The notes: generated by a model from the sequence alone, not told the origin. Counted from the stretch's first letter, positions 1 through 9,070 are shown. The stretch is 64,000 nucleotides of DNA from RUG100 sp963542695 (GCA_963542695.1 CAUTYX010000010.1:1-64000); one strand, 5' to 3'. Translations and numbers: made by a program.

Positions 1-52
1 TAGCAGCCATATAAACTGCTACGCTAAAAAAGTCTAACTTTGGGGGGTCACA
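1..52. mobile_element. Probable terminal end of an IS3-like insertion sequence (rest lies left of the window)
   Basis: The stretch from about 31 to 52, read on the minus strand, begins TGTGACCCCCCAAAGTTAGAC and runs into a T-rich segment. This resembles the terminal repeats of IS3-family (IS150-like) elements in Firmicutes, which commonly start TG-nACCCC-AAAGTTAGAC. A short inverted repeat (TAGCAG...CTGCTA, 1-21) lies just inside. No transposase is visible because the window starts here. The call rests on recalled similarity of the terminus only. Confidence 0.4.
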
Positions 53-111
53 TCATATGGCACAGGTCCTTTCGTTATATAGACTAATCTATCCCCCAAC
101 AGATAACCATT

Positions 112-2124
112 CTATAGCTGGATCAGTCCCCCAACTGCCAGAATAACCGGTGCAAATACAACCGATACGATGGTCATCAGTTTGATCAAAATATTAATGG
201 AAGGACCGGATGTATCCTTGAACGGGTCACCTACAGTGTCCCCGATAACTCCGGCTTCGTGGGTTTCAGAACCCTTACCGCCAAAGTGTCCTTCTTCAAT
301 GTACTTCTTGGCGTTATCCCAAGCACCACCGGCATTAGCCATCATGATAGCTAACAATACACCGGCAGAAAGAGCTCCGGCCAACATACCACCTAAGGAA
401 GCAGGTCCCAAAATCAGGCCAACAGCCAAAGGCGCAACGATAGCCATCAGACCGGGAACAATCATTTCTTTCAATGCAGCTGTAGTGGAAATGGTTACAC
501 ACTGTGCATAGTCAGGTTTGCTGGTTCCTTCCATAATGCCCTTGTCTTCACGGAACTGTCTTCTAACTTCTTCAATCATTTGGTTAGCCGCTCTACCTAC
601 AGAGTTCATGGTCATAGCCGAGAACAGGAACGGTAGTGTAGCACCTAACAAGATTCCGACGATTACCAGTGGATCCAAAAGATCGATGCCGGACAACTTT
701 GTAACCTCTGCGTAGGATACGAACAGAGCCAATGCTGTCAATGCCGCGGAACCAATAGCAAATCCCTTACCGATAGCTGCTGTTGTATTACCAACAGAGT
801 CCAGTTTGTCAGTAATTTCTCTAACTTCCGGTGGCAGTTCAGACATTTCTGCAATACCACCGGCATTGTCAGATACAGGACCGTATGCGTCTACCGCTAC
901 AGTCATTCCGGTGGTTGCCAGCATACCTACTGCAGAAAGTGCAATTCCGTAGATGCCTGCAAATTTGAAAGCAAAGATAATACCAACACAGATACAAATC
1001 AACGGCCACAGTGTGGACATCATTCCAACACCCAAACCACTGATAATTGTAGTAGCAGCTCCGGTCTGAGACTGTTCAGCAATCTTCTTTACGGACTTGT
1101 AGTCAGCAGAAGTATAGATTTCAGTAATTTTACCAATGGCTATACCGACAATCTGACCGGCAATAATAGCAATAGCATAGTCATAGCTGTTGAGCAGTAC
1201 TTTACTGAGAATAATAGATGCAATAATAACGATACCGCCGGCAATGTAGGTACCTGCATTCAAAGCGGCTGCCGGGTTACCACCATCCTTACCTCTAACG
1301 CAAAGGATACCGATAACAGAAGCCAAAATACCAACACCTGCCAGAATCAGCGGGAATACTGCTGCTGTGCCTTGGGAAAATCCGCCGGCGGCTGCTGCAA
1401 CGGCAGAAAGTGTAATAACGGAAATAATAGAACTGACATAAGATTCAAACAAGTCAGAACCCATACCTGCAACATCACCTACGTTGTCTCCTACGTTATC
1501 AGCAATAACTGCAGGGTTACGTGGATCATCTTCCGGAATACCGGCTTCTACCTTACCAACAAGGTCTGCGCCAACATCGGCAGCTTTGGTGTAGATGCCA
1601 CCACCTACACGACCGAAAAGAGCCATGGAGCTGGCACCAAATCCAAAACCGGTAGCACATTCAACAACTGTAGCCAAGTCCAGTGCACAGAAGATGATAC
1701 CCAGACCCAAAAGACCAAGACCACTTACACATAGACCCATTACAGCCCCGGAGCGGAATGCAATTGCCAGTGCTCTGGGAATACCATGTTCCAACGCTGC
1801 ATTAGCAGTCCTTACATTTCCTCTGGTAGCTACATTCATCCCAAAGTAACCTGCCAATACAGACAGACAAGCACCAATTACGTAGAGAATACCAACCGTC
1901 GGTTTCAAAGCAAAAGACAAAACTACTGCAATGACAACAACCACGATTACCATAGTTATGTATTCTCTCTTTAAGAACGCCATTGCACCTTCCCGAATGT
2001 AACCGGAAATTTCCTTCATACGGTCATTTCCTTCCGGATTTTTCTTGATCCAAGCCGACAGAGCAAATGCTACAATCAACCCAATCGCCGCTGCAATAGG
2101 CGCAAAAACACTAATTACATTCAT
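112..2124 (-). CDS. hppA: Membrane-bound ion-pumping pyrophosphatase
   Basis: An integral membrane enzyme that couples pyrophosphate hydrolysis to export of H+ and/or Na+. The 670-residue length fits the family. About 15-16 hydrophobic segments are visible, and the catalytic core has the signature DNVGDNVGD near residue 213 followed by GMGSDLFESY. A second conserved acidic cluster lies near the C-terminus (GDTVGDPFKDTSGPS). The segment GNTTAAIGKG carries Ala where K+-independent pumps have Lys, which points to the K+-dependent subfamily. I cannot separate Na+ from H+ pumping by eye. The start has a strong GAGGAGG site. The gene follows secG on the same strand but a hairpin lies between them. 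In anaerobes such pumps recover energy from PPi made in biosynthesis. Confidence 0.97.
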   Translation of the reverse strand: MNVISVFAPIAAAIGLIVAFALSAWIKKNPEGNDRMKEISGYIREGAMAFLKREYITMVIVVVVIAVVLSFALKPTVGILYVIGACLSVLAGYFGMNVATRGNVRTANAALEHGIPRALAIAFRSGAVMGLCVSGLGLLGLGIIFCALDLATVVECATGFGFGASSMALFGRVGGGIYTKAADVGADLVGKVEAGIPEDDPRNPAVIADNVGDNVGDVAGMGSDLFESYVSSIISVITLSAVAAAAGGFSQGTAAVFPLILAGVGILASVIGILCVRGKDGGNPAAALNAGTYIAGGIVIIASIILSKVLLNSYDYAIAIIAGQIVGIAIGKITEIYTSADYKSVKKIAEQSQTGAATTIISGLGVGMMSTLWPLICICVGIIFAFKFAGIYGIALSAVGMLATTGMTVAVDAYGPVSDNAGGIAEMSELPPEVREITDKLDSVGNTTAAIGKGFAIGSAALTALALFVSYAEVTKLSGIDLLDPLVIVGILLGATLPFLFSAMTMNSVGRAANQMIEEVRRQFREDKGIMEGTSKPDYAQCVTISTTAALKEMIVPGLMAIVAPLAVGLILGPASLGGMLAGALSAGVLLAIMMANAGGAWDNAKKYIEEGHFGGKGSETHEAGVIGDTVGDPFKDTSGPSINILIKLMTIVSVVFAPVILAVGGLIQL

Positions 2125-2230
2125 AAAATATTCCTCCTCACTATTTAGAGACCAAAGACTGTGTTTCTTTAGCCTTACAAATGTACACTATGTTTTTGAC
2201 TACATAAAAATATAACGTAAATTAAATTAA

Positions 2231-2254
2231 ATGACCGCCTTTTCAAGCAGTCAT
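2231..2254 (-). terminator. Hairpin downstream of secG
   Basis: On the minus strand an 8-bp stem (ATGACTGC / GCGGTCAT) with a 7-8 nt loop is followed by a T-rich run (TTTAATTTAATTT). It sits 28 nt past the secG stop and before hppA, so it probably ends the secG transcript. The U-tract is interrupted by A residues, so termination may be partial. Confidence 0.55.
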
Positions 2255-2281
2255 AAAATACCGTTTAACTACTGCTGATTT

Positions 2282-2521
2282 TTAACCTCTTGCTTCCATT
2301 GTTACTAAAATCAAAGAAACAACAATGAATAACACAGACATAACGACGGAAATCCGACGCAAAATCACTTCGTACCCCTGGCTCTTTTTCTTTCCGAAAA
2401 GCTGTTCTGCTCCACCTGCAATAGAACCGGAAAGACCGTCGCTGTTGCTGGACTGAGCTAGAATACTAATAATCAAGATGATACTGGCAACAGCTAAAAT
2501 CACCATAAGAGCAATTTTCAT
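2282..2521 (-). CDS. secG: Preprotein translocase subunit SecG
   Basis: A small integral membrane subunit of the SecYEG protein-export channel. The 79 residues form two hydrophobic segments (about 2-20 and 55-75) separated by a polar loop containing a G-S-I-A-G-G-A-E-Q-L-F-G-K motif, typical of SecG. The start is preceded by TTAGGAGG with normal spacing. It stands alone on the minus strand upstream of hppA, with a hairpin after its stop. Confidence 0.92.
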   Translation of the reverse strand: MKIALMVILAVASIILIISILAQSSNSDGLSGSIAGGAEQLFGKKKSQGYEVILRRISVVMSVLFIVVSLILVTMEARG

Positions 2522-2608
2522 ATTGGGAAACCTCCTAAGTTAACAATTTCAAGGCGCACAAAACCCCTTGAGTGCACTACATAATAATAGCATAGTAAGT
2601 TGATAGAA

Positions 2609-3544
2609 TCAAGAATTTACCAATTGATATACAAACACCAACATCGGAATGGTTATAATGCAGAAAAATACGGATAAAATATTGATGGATCCTGCCTTAT
2701 GACCGTCTAGACCAAATAACTCCGAAAACTGCGTCACAATGGTTCCCACCGGCGCAGCGGCAGCCATAACAGAATTCAACAGTACCTTTTCTGCTACTGG
2801 AAAGAAAACACAAATATGAGATGCCCAAATAATGGCAATGATAATTCCGAGGAAAACCAAGAGCCGCAAAGAAGCAACCAGGTAGGCTCTTCCTTGGCTA
2901 AAGATTCTCTTCAAAGGCATCATACCAATGGCCATGCCAATAATCAGCATAGTAAGAGCACCTGTGGCATCTCCCAGCAATGTAATAGAACTGTCTAGTA
3001 CATGAGGAATTTTGATTTGTCCGAAAAAAGTAACTAAGCCTAGGATAATGGCGAGAATATTTGGATTCAACAAAACCTTCCGTACTTTTACCATGTTTTT
3101 TTGTCCCATATCCACCAGCAAGTATGTCCATATTAAAAAAGTCTGGATTACAATGAAAGGACAGCAGTAAAAAACGTATTCGCTGCCTAAGGTGGCATGT
3201 ACCAAAGGAATTAAAATATACCCGGCATTGGTAAAGACCAGAGACGTTCGTTCCACTGCATCTAATCGTAATGGCTTTTGGATAAGCTTTTCCATTGCAA
3301 TAAAAACAAGGTGAATCACCGCCGCTGCAATCAATCCAATGAGAAAACCTTGGGCTTTATCTCCCGAAAATTCCATTTAAAAGGAACTAAAAAGCATACA
3401 GGGATTGGTTCCATATAAAACAACTTTGGCCAAAATCCGGCTATCGGCCTCCTGTAACATATGCCCTCGTATAAACACCATGCCTAGTATGGCGACGATT
3501 ACCATGGCGCTGATTTGTTCCAACAAAGACAAACTTAATTCCAT
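2609..3544 (-). pseudogene. AEC-family auxin efflux carrier-like transporter, interrupted by one in-frame TAA
   Basis: Reading from ATG at 3544 gives a first helix (MELSLSLLEQISAMVIVAIL...) and the family's N-P-C motif, then TAA at 3377-3379 (codon 56), and then in the same frame MEFSGDKAQGF... to the stop at 2609. AEC proteins run on through this point, usually with a polar residue such as Gln, so the TAA most simply reflects CAA to TAA. The whole is 312 codons, normal for AEC carriers (about 300-320), with some ten hydrophobic segments and no frameshift. The downstream 255 codons have an ATG right after the stop, so a shortened protein lacking the first two helices could be made. Family substrates are small organic acids or amino acids; this one's substrate is unknown. 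Confidence 0.72.
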
Positions 3545-3641
3545 ATACTTCGCTTTCTCCTTTTGCTACTGTTCCCTTTACTGTCATAACGCAAACTCAA
3601 CTTTTTAAGTGTATCATAGATTACCAAAGGGTCATAATAGA

Positions 3642-3818
3642 ATGTGTTTTTTTAAGAAACTTTTCAGACACTCTACCTATGATAAGCCTATGGATGTACC
3701 GAAGAAAACCCAGTGCACCCAGTCTCAAGAAGCACCTGCAGGCCATTGCCCTTATGGTGCTTTTTTCAAATGCAATAAAGTCAAAATACAATCAAATCAA
3801 ACAAAAATGAGACAATGA
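3642..3818 (+). CDS. Doubtful small ORF in the gap between the AEC gene and the purine gene
   Basis: A 58-codon frame starts with MCFFKKLFRHSTYDKP and contains four cysteines, among them a G-H-C-P-Y and a K-C-N-K context. A weak AAAGGG site lies about 11 nt upstream of the ATG. I do not recognise a family. A terminator-like hairpin at 3730-3766 falls inside the frame, which argues either that this is not a gene or that the hairpin is coding by chance. Apart from this and the two hairpins listed, I see nothing else in 3545-3870. Confidence 0.15.
   Translation: MCFFKKLFRHSTYDKPMDVPKKTQCTQSQEAPAGHCPYGAFFKCNKVKIQSNQTKMRQ
3730..3766 (+). terminator. Plus-strand terminator-like hairpin with no assigned gene
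   Basis: AAGCACC pairs with GGTGCTT around an internal GGC/GCC pairing and is followed by TTTTT on the plus strand. No certain plus-strand gene precedes it. It could end a short transcript starting near 3600, or be part of the small frame listed there. Confidence 0.35.
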
Positions 3819-3828
3819 CAAAGAAAAA

Positions 3829-3858
3829 CCCGCTAGATGATCTTCCTCACCTAGCAGG
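3829..3858 (-). terminator. Rho-independent terminator of the purine salvage operon
   Basis: On the minus strand CCTGCTAGGTGA pairs with TCATCTAGCGGG (12 bp, one or two wobble pairs) and is followed by TTTTTCTTTG. It lies 12 nt past the stop of the phosphoribosyltransferase gene. Confidence 0.85.
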
Positions 3859-3870
3859 CTATTTTCCAGT

Positions 3871-4425
3871 TTATTCTTTAATGGTGCCGTCGTTGTTAAA
3901 AATAGGCAACTGTTCCAACGCTACAATATCTTCTCGATACATGGAGTCACCTTCGGCTAAGATTGCCATTTTGGCAACAATGTTGCCGCCGGCTTGTTTG
4001 ACTAAAGTTTCCATGGCACGGAGAGAGTCTCCTGTACTAATAACATCATCAACAATGAGAACGCGTTTTCCTTTTACTTTGGCAACATCATCTTCCCCCA
4101 GATACAACTGCTGTACATGTTCTGTGGTTATAGAGTTAACGACAGTAGAAACAGCGTTTTTAAGGTATACCTTCATAGACTTACGAGCTACCACATAGTC
4201 ATTGTGGCCTGCTTGTTTGGCCATTTCATAGGCAAGAGGTATGCTTTTTGCTTCCGCTGTCAGAATAACGTCAAAGGCCGGTGCTTTTTTCAGCAATTCT
4301 CTCGCAGCAGCTTCTGTCATTTCCACATCGCCGAAAATAATAAATGCGGCGATCATGGCGTTGTCACTAACAGCAAACAAAGGTAATTGCCTTGTTAGAC
4401 CGGCAATCTCCATTTCATGGTACAT
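3871..4425 (-). CDS. Purine phosphoribosyltransferase (adenine/xanthine type)
   Basis: Transfers a phosphoribosyl group from PRPP to a purine base in cytoplasmic salvage. The type I PRTase PRPP loop is clear: VLIVDDVISTGDS near residues 122-134, with the two acidic residues and the TG-S turn. The N-terminal half has the flexible-loop region (YVVARKSMKVYL) typical of adenine/xanthine enzymes. At 184 residues it is slightly longer than bacterial Apt. It follows a purine permease gene by 18 nt on the same strand, so uptake and salvage are probably co-transcribed. Start chosen at 4425 behind GAGGAG; a Met four residues later is possible. Base specificity (adenine, xanthine or guanine) is not resolved. 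Confidence 0.85.
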   Translation of the reverse strand: MYHEMEIAGLTRQLPLFAVSDNAMIAAFIIFGDVEMTEAAARELLKKAPAFDVILTAEAKSIPLAYEMAKQAGHNDYVVARKSMKVYLKNAVSTVVNSITTEHVQQLYLGEDDVAKVKGKRVLIVDDVISTGDSLRAMETLVKQAGGNIVAKMAILAEGDSMYREDIVALEQLPIFNNDGTIKE

Positions 4426-4443
4426 GATTACGGCTCCTCTACA

Positions 4444-5799
4444 CTACCTAACCAAAGTAATAATTCGCAAAACAAACAAAACAGAAGCTATCCACATTAC
4501 AATGTGGACATCTTTGATTTTTCCCTGGAAAATACGAACAATTACATAGGACAACATTCCAAACATAATTCCGTTTGCAATAGAATATGTAAACGGCATC
4601 ATAATCAATGCCAAATATCCACTAATGGCTGCCGCTGCATCATCTGTAAAGTCCATATCTTTTACGGCGCTTACCATGAGCAATCCTACAAATACCAGTG
4701 CAGGGCAAGTTGCAAATCCCGGAATAGCAGTAAAGAACGGAGACAATGGCAATGCAATGATAAACAATGCACCTGTCACAACAGAAGCCAACCCTGTTCT
4801 TGCTCCGGCAGCAACACCGGCACTGGATTCTACAAAGCTGGTAACCGTGGATGTACCAAGGCAAGCACCTGCAATCGTACCTACCGCATCAGACATAAGA
4901 GCACGACCGGCCTTGGGAAGTTTTCCGTTTTCATCCAGTAAATTCCCCTTTGCCGCAACACCGATTAATGTGCCGGATGTATCAAACAAGTCAACAAACA
5001 AGAAGGAGAATACAATAAACACAAAGTCGATTACATGAGAAGCAACAAATCCAAAGTCAAAAGAGAAAGCTGCAGGCGCAGCAGGCTTTAAACCATGGGC
5101 AAAATCCGGGAACAAAGAATATGCACCGGCATCTACATTTACCTGGTACCAACCGGTAGCCTGTGCAATCATGCCTAAAATCCATGTAATCAAGATTCCC
5201 CATAAAATGTGACCGGGGACCTTAAAGTGAAATAAGATAACAACAATCATCAAGCCAATGAGAGCCAATGCCACCGGTGCAGAATTAAGATCACCCATTG
5301 CCACCAACGTGCTGTCATTTTTAACAATGATGCCGGCACCTTTGAGACCGACAATGGCAATAAACAAGCCGATACCGGCGGTAATTCCCAATTTCAAGTT
5401 CTTTGGAACATCGTTTACCAAGGCTTCTCTAAACTTGCAGAAAGTCAGCAATACAAAAACAATACCTTCTACCAAAACTGCCGTCAGTGCAATCTTCCAA
5501 GGGTCTTGAATACCCATTTTTGCAAGATCACCGCAAACAGTAAACGCAAAATATGCATTTAGCCCCATTCCACTGGCCAGTGCTACCGGATAATTGGCAA
5601 GAAATGCCATCAGTAATGTTGCAAAAGCTGCAGAAACAGCAGTAGCAGTAAATACCCCTGCCGGATTCATGCCACTGGCAGCCAGAATAGACGGATTCAC
5701 TGCCAGGATATACACCATTGACAAGAAGGTTGTAACACCGCCAATGATCTCTGTCCGGACATCTGTTCCGTTCTCCCGAAGTTTAAATAGTTTTTCCAT
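4444..5799 (-). CDS. NCS2/AzgA-type purine permease
   Basis: A cytoplasmic-membrane symporter for purine bases, probably guanine/hypoxanthine by subfamily. About 12-14 hydrophobic segments are visible in 451 residues. The N-terminal signature is VYILAVNPSILAASGM followed by a G-M-G-L-N-A-Y-F motif near residue 85, typical of the AzgA/PbuG branch. I chose the Met at 5799 because TGGAGGAG sits just upstream; the frame could extend six residues further but without a better site. The gene heads a two-gene unit with the phosphoribosyltransferase. Its leader has a promoter-like sequence and a very stable hairpin, but no purine riboswitch consensus that I can find. Confidence 0.92.
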   Translation of the reverse strand: MEKLFKLRENGTDVRTEIIGGVTTFLSMVYILAVNPSILAASGMNPAGVFTATAVSAAFATLLMAFLANYPVALASGMGLNAYFAFTVCGDLAKMGIQDPWKIALTAVLVEGIVFVLLTFCKFREALVNDVPKNLKLGITAGIGLFIAIVGLKGAGIIVKNDSTLVAMGDLNSAPVALALIGLMIVVILFHFKVPGHILWGILITWILGMIAQATGWYQVNVDAGAYSLFPDFAHGLKPAAPAAFSFDFGFVASHVIDFVFIVFSFLFVDLFDTSGTLIGVAAKGNLLDENGKLPKAGRALMSDAVGTIAGACLGTSTVTSFVESSAGVAAGARTGLASVVTGALFIIALPLSPFFTAIPGFATCPALVFVGLLMVSAVKDMDFTDDAAAAISGYLALIMMPFTYSIANGIMFGMLSYVIVRIFQGKIKDVHIVMWIASVLFVLRIITLVR

Positions 5800-5828
5800 A
5801 ACTCCTCCAAAAAACAAATAAACACATT

Positions 5829-5851
5829 GTCCGGCCAGGGTCTGGCCGGAC
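5829..5851 (-). promoter_or_regulatory. Perfect 10-bp leader hairpin before the purine permease
   Basis: GTCCGGCCAG-ACC-CTGGCCGGAC on the minus strand is a perfect, GC-rich stem with a 3-nt loop, 30 nt upstream of the permease ribosome site and downstream of the likely promoter. It is followed after about 4 nt by a T-rich stretch (TGTGTTTATTTGTTTTTT). It may be an attenuator or an mRNA-stability element, or the terminator of the upstream gpsA unit. Confidence 0.5.
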
Positions 5852-5867
5852 TAAAAAATACGTTCTT

Positions 5868-5896
5868 ATTTTCTCACATAAAAAACACACTGTCAA
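5868..5896 (-). promoter_or_regulatory. Candidate promoter for the purine permease operon
   Basis: A perfect -35 box TTGACA (5891-5896) is followed after 17 nt by GAAAAT (5868-5873), a weak -10. It lies between the gpsA stop and the leader hairpin. Confidence 0.45.
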
Positions 5897-5933
5897 CAGC
5901 TTACCGACTGTAAAACACCATCGTTCCGGGGGG

Positions 5934-6929
5934 TTATCCCAGTTCCGCCTTCCTTTGACGTCCCATCAATAGTGATTCGGCATGAGCTGCATCAATTTCA
6001 CCGTTGATAATCCGATAAATGGCCTCTGTTACCGGCATCTCGATTTCAGCTTTTTGAGCCAAATCATAGGCCGCCTTGGTGGTGGTAATACCCTCTACTA
6101 CCATACCCACTTTTTCCACAGCTGCTTTGGCAGTATCTCCCTTGCCGATGGAAATGCCACAACGGCGATTTCGAGAATGAATACTGGTACATGTAACGAT
6201 TAAGTCCCCTACACCCGCCAGTCCGGACAAAGTTTCTGTTCTGGCACCCAGCGCCAGAGCCAACCGATTGATTTCCGCCAAACCACGAGTGATAAGTGCT
6301 GCTTTTGCGTTGTCGCCATACCCCATACCATCAGAAATTCCGGCTCCTAAGGCAATAATGTTTTTTAGAGAACCGCCTAGTTCGATTCCAACTACATCAT
6401 CGCTGGTATAGACACGGAATTTATCGGTAATAAAAATATCCTGGGCGTCTTTTGCCCAGCGGGGATCAGCAGCTCCAACGACTACAGTAGTCGGCAGTTG
6501 CTTTCCCACCTCTTCTGCATGAGAAGGGCCTGACAGCACCACATATTTACATCGGGGTGCTATTTCTTGGGCTACCTGTGATAATCGAAGCAATGTTCCC
6601 TGCTCTATACCCTTTGCCACATTGACAACCAAGGCATCAGGTTCCAAATCGGAAACGGCTTTTTTAAATACCTTGCGAAAAGATTGAGCCGGTACAGAAA
6701 ACAACACCATATCCTTTTCCGTAAGAGCATCTTTCATAGTGGCCGCTACTTCCATATTGGCAGGCATTTTTACTCCCGGCAAATACCGGGTATTTTCTCG
6801 GCATTCTTTCATAACCCGAGCCTGCTCTCTATTTCGACCCCAGATGCTCACATGATGACCTTTTGCCGCAGCCGTAATTGCCAGAGCCGTTCCCCAGCTT
6901 CCTGCACCTATGACTCCAATCTTTTTCAT
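5934..6929 (-). CDS. gpsA: Glycerol-3-phosphate dehydrogenase [NAD(P)+]
   Basis: Reduces dihydroxyacetone phosphate to sn-glycerol 3-phosphate for phospholipid synthesis in the cytoplasm. The N-terminus has the Rossmann motif IGVIGAGSWGTALA. The family's catalytic region is present: a Lys in the VNVAKGIE segment and the later ELGGSLKNIIALGAGISDG stretch. Length (331 residues) is normal. A radical SAM gene lies 25 nt upstream on the same strand with a TrxR-like flavoprotein before it, so the three likely share a transcript. Confidence 0.96.
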   Translation of the reverse strand: MKKIGVIGAGSWGTALAITAAAKGHHVSIWGRNREQARVMKECRENTRYLPGVKMPANMEVAATMKDALTEKDMVLFSVPAQSFRKVFKKAVSDLEPDALVVNVAKGIEQGTLLRLSQVAQEIAPRCKYVVLSGPSHAEEVGKQLPTTVVVGAADPRWAKDAQDIFITDKFRVYTSDDVVGIELGGSLKNIIALGAGISDGMGYGDNAKAALITRGLAEINRLALALGARTETLSGLAGVGDLIVTCTSIHSRNRRCGISIGKGDTAKAAVEKVGMVVEGITTTKAAYDLAQKAEIEMPVTEAIYRIINGEIDAAHAESLLMGRQRKAELG

Positions 6930-6954
6930 ACCTGTTCCTCTCTCTGCTATACCT

Positions 6955-8118
6955 CTAAATATAGCGACTGATCATGGCATTCATTTTTTCTGTCCATTGC
7001 TCATCAGATGTCTCTTCAACTAGTTTACCATAGATTTCCTTTTCCCGGGCAGAAAGCATTGCCAAATCAGCCGGCCTTTGGGCGTGCATAGAGCGTCGCA
7101 TCAACTGGTACATTTTCCGGTCCATCTCCGGCATGGAATTGTATTCATCGATGAGCCCCATCATATATTGACGGTCTCTTTGACAGTGGCCTTCTACATC
7201 TTGCAGCAAATTGATCATATGGTCGCTGACAATTTGACCGTCAAAATCAGCATGTTCCACCAGATAACGAATTTCGGATAATTTATCCTCTTCTGTGGCC
7301 AGAGAAAAGACACCGGCTTTCCAATCTTCTTCAAGACCCGTTCCCGGTTTTACCGCAGCCGTACGAATCCGTAGATAATTAGGGTGACAAGCGTTTACAA
7401 CTTCTACCGTTCCTCGAGCATTTTCCAAAGACAATTCATGTCCACCAAGACCCGGCATAAAATATACGGAAAGCTCAATGCCGGCATCGGTAATCATTTT
7501 ACCGGCTTTTATCTGCTGCTCCTGTGTGGTTCCTTTGTTGACCAACTGCAACACTTTATCAGAACCTGTTTCAAAACCGGAATGAATACAGTCTAAACCG
7601 GACTCATGTAACTCCACAAAATCTTCCGGCTGAAACACTGGCAAATTCTGTGCTCTTCCATAGGTGGTAATTCGTTCTACCATGGGTAATTTCTTCTTCA
7701 AGTATTGCAGAACGGTTGCCAGCTTTCCTCCACGAAGAATGATACTGTTTCCGTCTTGTAAAAACACTTTTTTACTGCCGGAAAGATACCAGGTTGCCAC
7801 CATGTAAAAACACTGTTTGGCCTCTCCTTTTAAATCGGCAATTTTGGCATCCAGCCCTTCAAGATCCCATTTATTACCATGGCGATATCTTTCAACATCC
7901 TCGATAATTCCTGCAATTTCATCAATATCATCCAAAATACTGTCTACAGAATAGGCACGAAAATCCGTATGGCGATACAACTGACAAAATTTACAACGAT
8001 TCCATGTACATCCATTGGTAATTTGTATTAACAAGCTATCGGCCTCACTGGGAGGTCGAATGGGACCGATACGAAAAATCCCATTTCCCTTTTCTCTGTT
8101 TCTTTCTTGTATTTCCAT
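6955..8118 (-). CDS. Radical SAM protein of unknown substrate (Elp3/HemN-like fold class)
   Basis: A cytoplasmic iron-sulfur enzyme expected to cleave S-adenosylmethionine. The cluster motif is C-TWNR-C-KF-C near residues 36-43, preceded by LLIQITNG, so the spacing is CX4CX2C rather than the commoner CX3CX2C. This spacing and the phrase YFMPGLGGHELS are typical of a conserved family in anaerobes annotated only as radical SAM protein. Length is 387 residues. It sits between gpsA and a flavoprotein in a tight minus-strand unit. The reaction is not known to me. Confidence 0.85.
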   Translation of the reverse strand: MEIQERNREKGNGIFRIGPIRPPSEADSLLIQITNGCTWNRCKFCQLYRHTDFRAYSVDSILDDIDEIAGIIEDVERYRHGNKWDLEGLDAKIADLKGEAKQCFYMVATWYLSGSKKVFLQDGNSIILRGGKLATVLQYLKKKLPMVERITTYGRAQNLPVFQPEDFVELHESGLDCIHSGFETGSDKVLQLVNKGTTQEQQIKAGKMITDAGIELSVYFMPGLGGHELSLENARGTVEVVNACHPNYLRIRTAAVKPGTGLEEDWKAGVFSLATEEDKLSEIRYLVEHADFDGQIVSDHMINLLQDVEGHCQRDRQYMMGLIDEYNSMPEMDRKMYQLMRRSMHAQRPADLAMLSAREKEIYGKLVEETSDEQWTEKMNAMISRYI

Positions 8119-8132
8119 TTCAATTCCTTTTT

Positions 8133-8942
8133 CTATTTTTGTTTCAATTCCTTTACAGCGGTTAATCCGGCAACGGCGCCTTCATGAACTGCCTTGGCAA
8201 CTTGCAACAGTCCTCCGGTACTGTCTCCTGCTGCATATAAATACGGAATGTTAGTCTTCATATTTTCATCTACCATAATGCGGTTTCCTTCTACGGCTGC
8301 CCCTAGTTTTCTGGCAAGATCCGTACTGCCGGCACTTCCCATAGCCACAAAGAGACCGTCTAGGGGAATTTCTTCCCCATCTTTTGTTATAACCTTTTCC
8401 AAAAGATCATTTCCTTCTACGGCCGCCACTGTGTGTTGGGGCAACATGACAACGGATTCAGCTACCGGTTCCAGCACCTGGGCTTCGTGGTTTGCATATT
8501 CTCCGTCTCCTAAAACAGCTACTTTTTTTCCTCTAAAAAAAAACGCATCACAGACAGCACAGTAACTAACGCCTCTGCCTTCAAACTCTTTGATGCCTCT
8601 CACTTTTGGTACTTTTCGTGGAGACCCCATAGTCAAAATAACCCCATCGGCTTTGTATTGTCCTTCCAGGGTGCTAACCACAAACCGACCGTCAAAATCA
8701 AGGCCGACCACTTCTTCGTTTTTCAAGGTAATCCCCAGCTGCTCTGCCTGCCTGTGACCACGTTCAATGAGTTCTGTTCCCGAAATCCCTCCCGGAAAAC
8801 CGTAGTAGTTTTCTATGGAAGCCGCCTTTTCCAAAGCGCCACCGTTCATATACATAACCGTAACAGAAAGTCCACTGCGTCTGGCATAAATGGCTGCGCT
8901 GATTCCGGCAGGACCTCCCCCTACAACAATAATTTCTTTCAT
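8133..8942 (-). CDS. Thioredoxin reductase-like FAD/NAD(P) oxidoreductase
   Basis: A flavoprotein of the low-molecular-weight thioredoxin reductase family. The FAD-binding motif is VVGGGPAGISAAIYARRSG at the N-terminus, the redox disulfide is CAVC near residue 128, the NAD(P) motif follows (VAVLGDGEYA, with the last Gly of GxGxxA/G changed), and the C-terminal FAD motif is YLYAAGDSTGG. At 269 residues it is about 40 shorter than typical TrxB and its NADPH domain looks reduced. A separate thioredoxin gene lies 15 kb away, so a TrxR role is possible but the partner is not shown by context. It is first in a minus-strand unit ending with gpsA. Confidence 0.8.
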   Translation of the reverse strand: MKEIIVVGGGPAGISAAIYARRSGLSVTVMYMNGGALEKAASIENYYGFPGGISGTELIERGHRQAEQLGITLKNEEVVGLDFDGRFVVSTLEGQYKADGVILTMGSPRKVPKVRGIKEFEGRGVSYCAVCDAFFFRGKKVAVLGDGEYANHEAQVLEPVAESVVMLPQHTVAAVEGNDLLEKVITKDGEEIPLDGLFVAMGSAGSTDLARKLGAAVEGNRIMVDENMKTNIPYLYAAGDSTGGLLQVAKAVHEGAVAGLTAVKELKQK

Positions 8943-8994
8943 TGTGAGTACCTCCTTTGAAGATGCTTATGATGCTGATTATACCCTATACACC

Positions 8995-9024
8995 TTGCAC
9001 CTACACCTGTTTTTCCTATATAAT
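8995..9024 (+). promoter_or_regulatory. gltX promoter
   Basis: TTGCAC (8995-9000), an 18-nt spacer, and a perfect TATAAT (9019-9024) lie 47 nt upstream of the gltX start on the plus strand. Confidence 0.6.
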
Positions 9025-9070
9025 ATTGTTTGTTTCATAACAATGAACACTTTGAAAAAAGGAGATTACT

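Noticed and set aside
4417..4941. Long open frames on the strand opposite real genes (also in hppA, mutY, adhE and the surface-protein gene)
   Set aside because: They lack ribosome sites and family motifs and mirror codon bias of the true genes.
5800..5933. A guanine/adenine riboswitch before the purine permease
   Set aside because: The conserved TATA, loop and GACTA-type core elements of the purine aptamer are not present; only a plain hairpin is seen.
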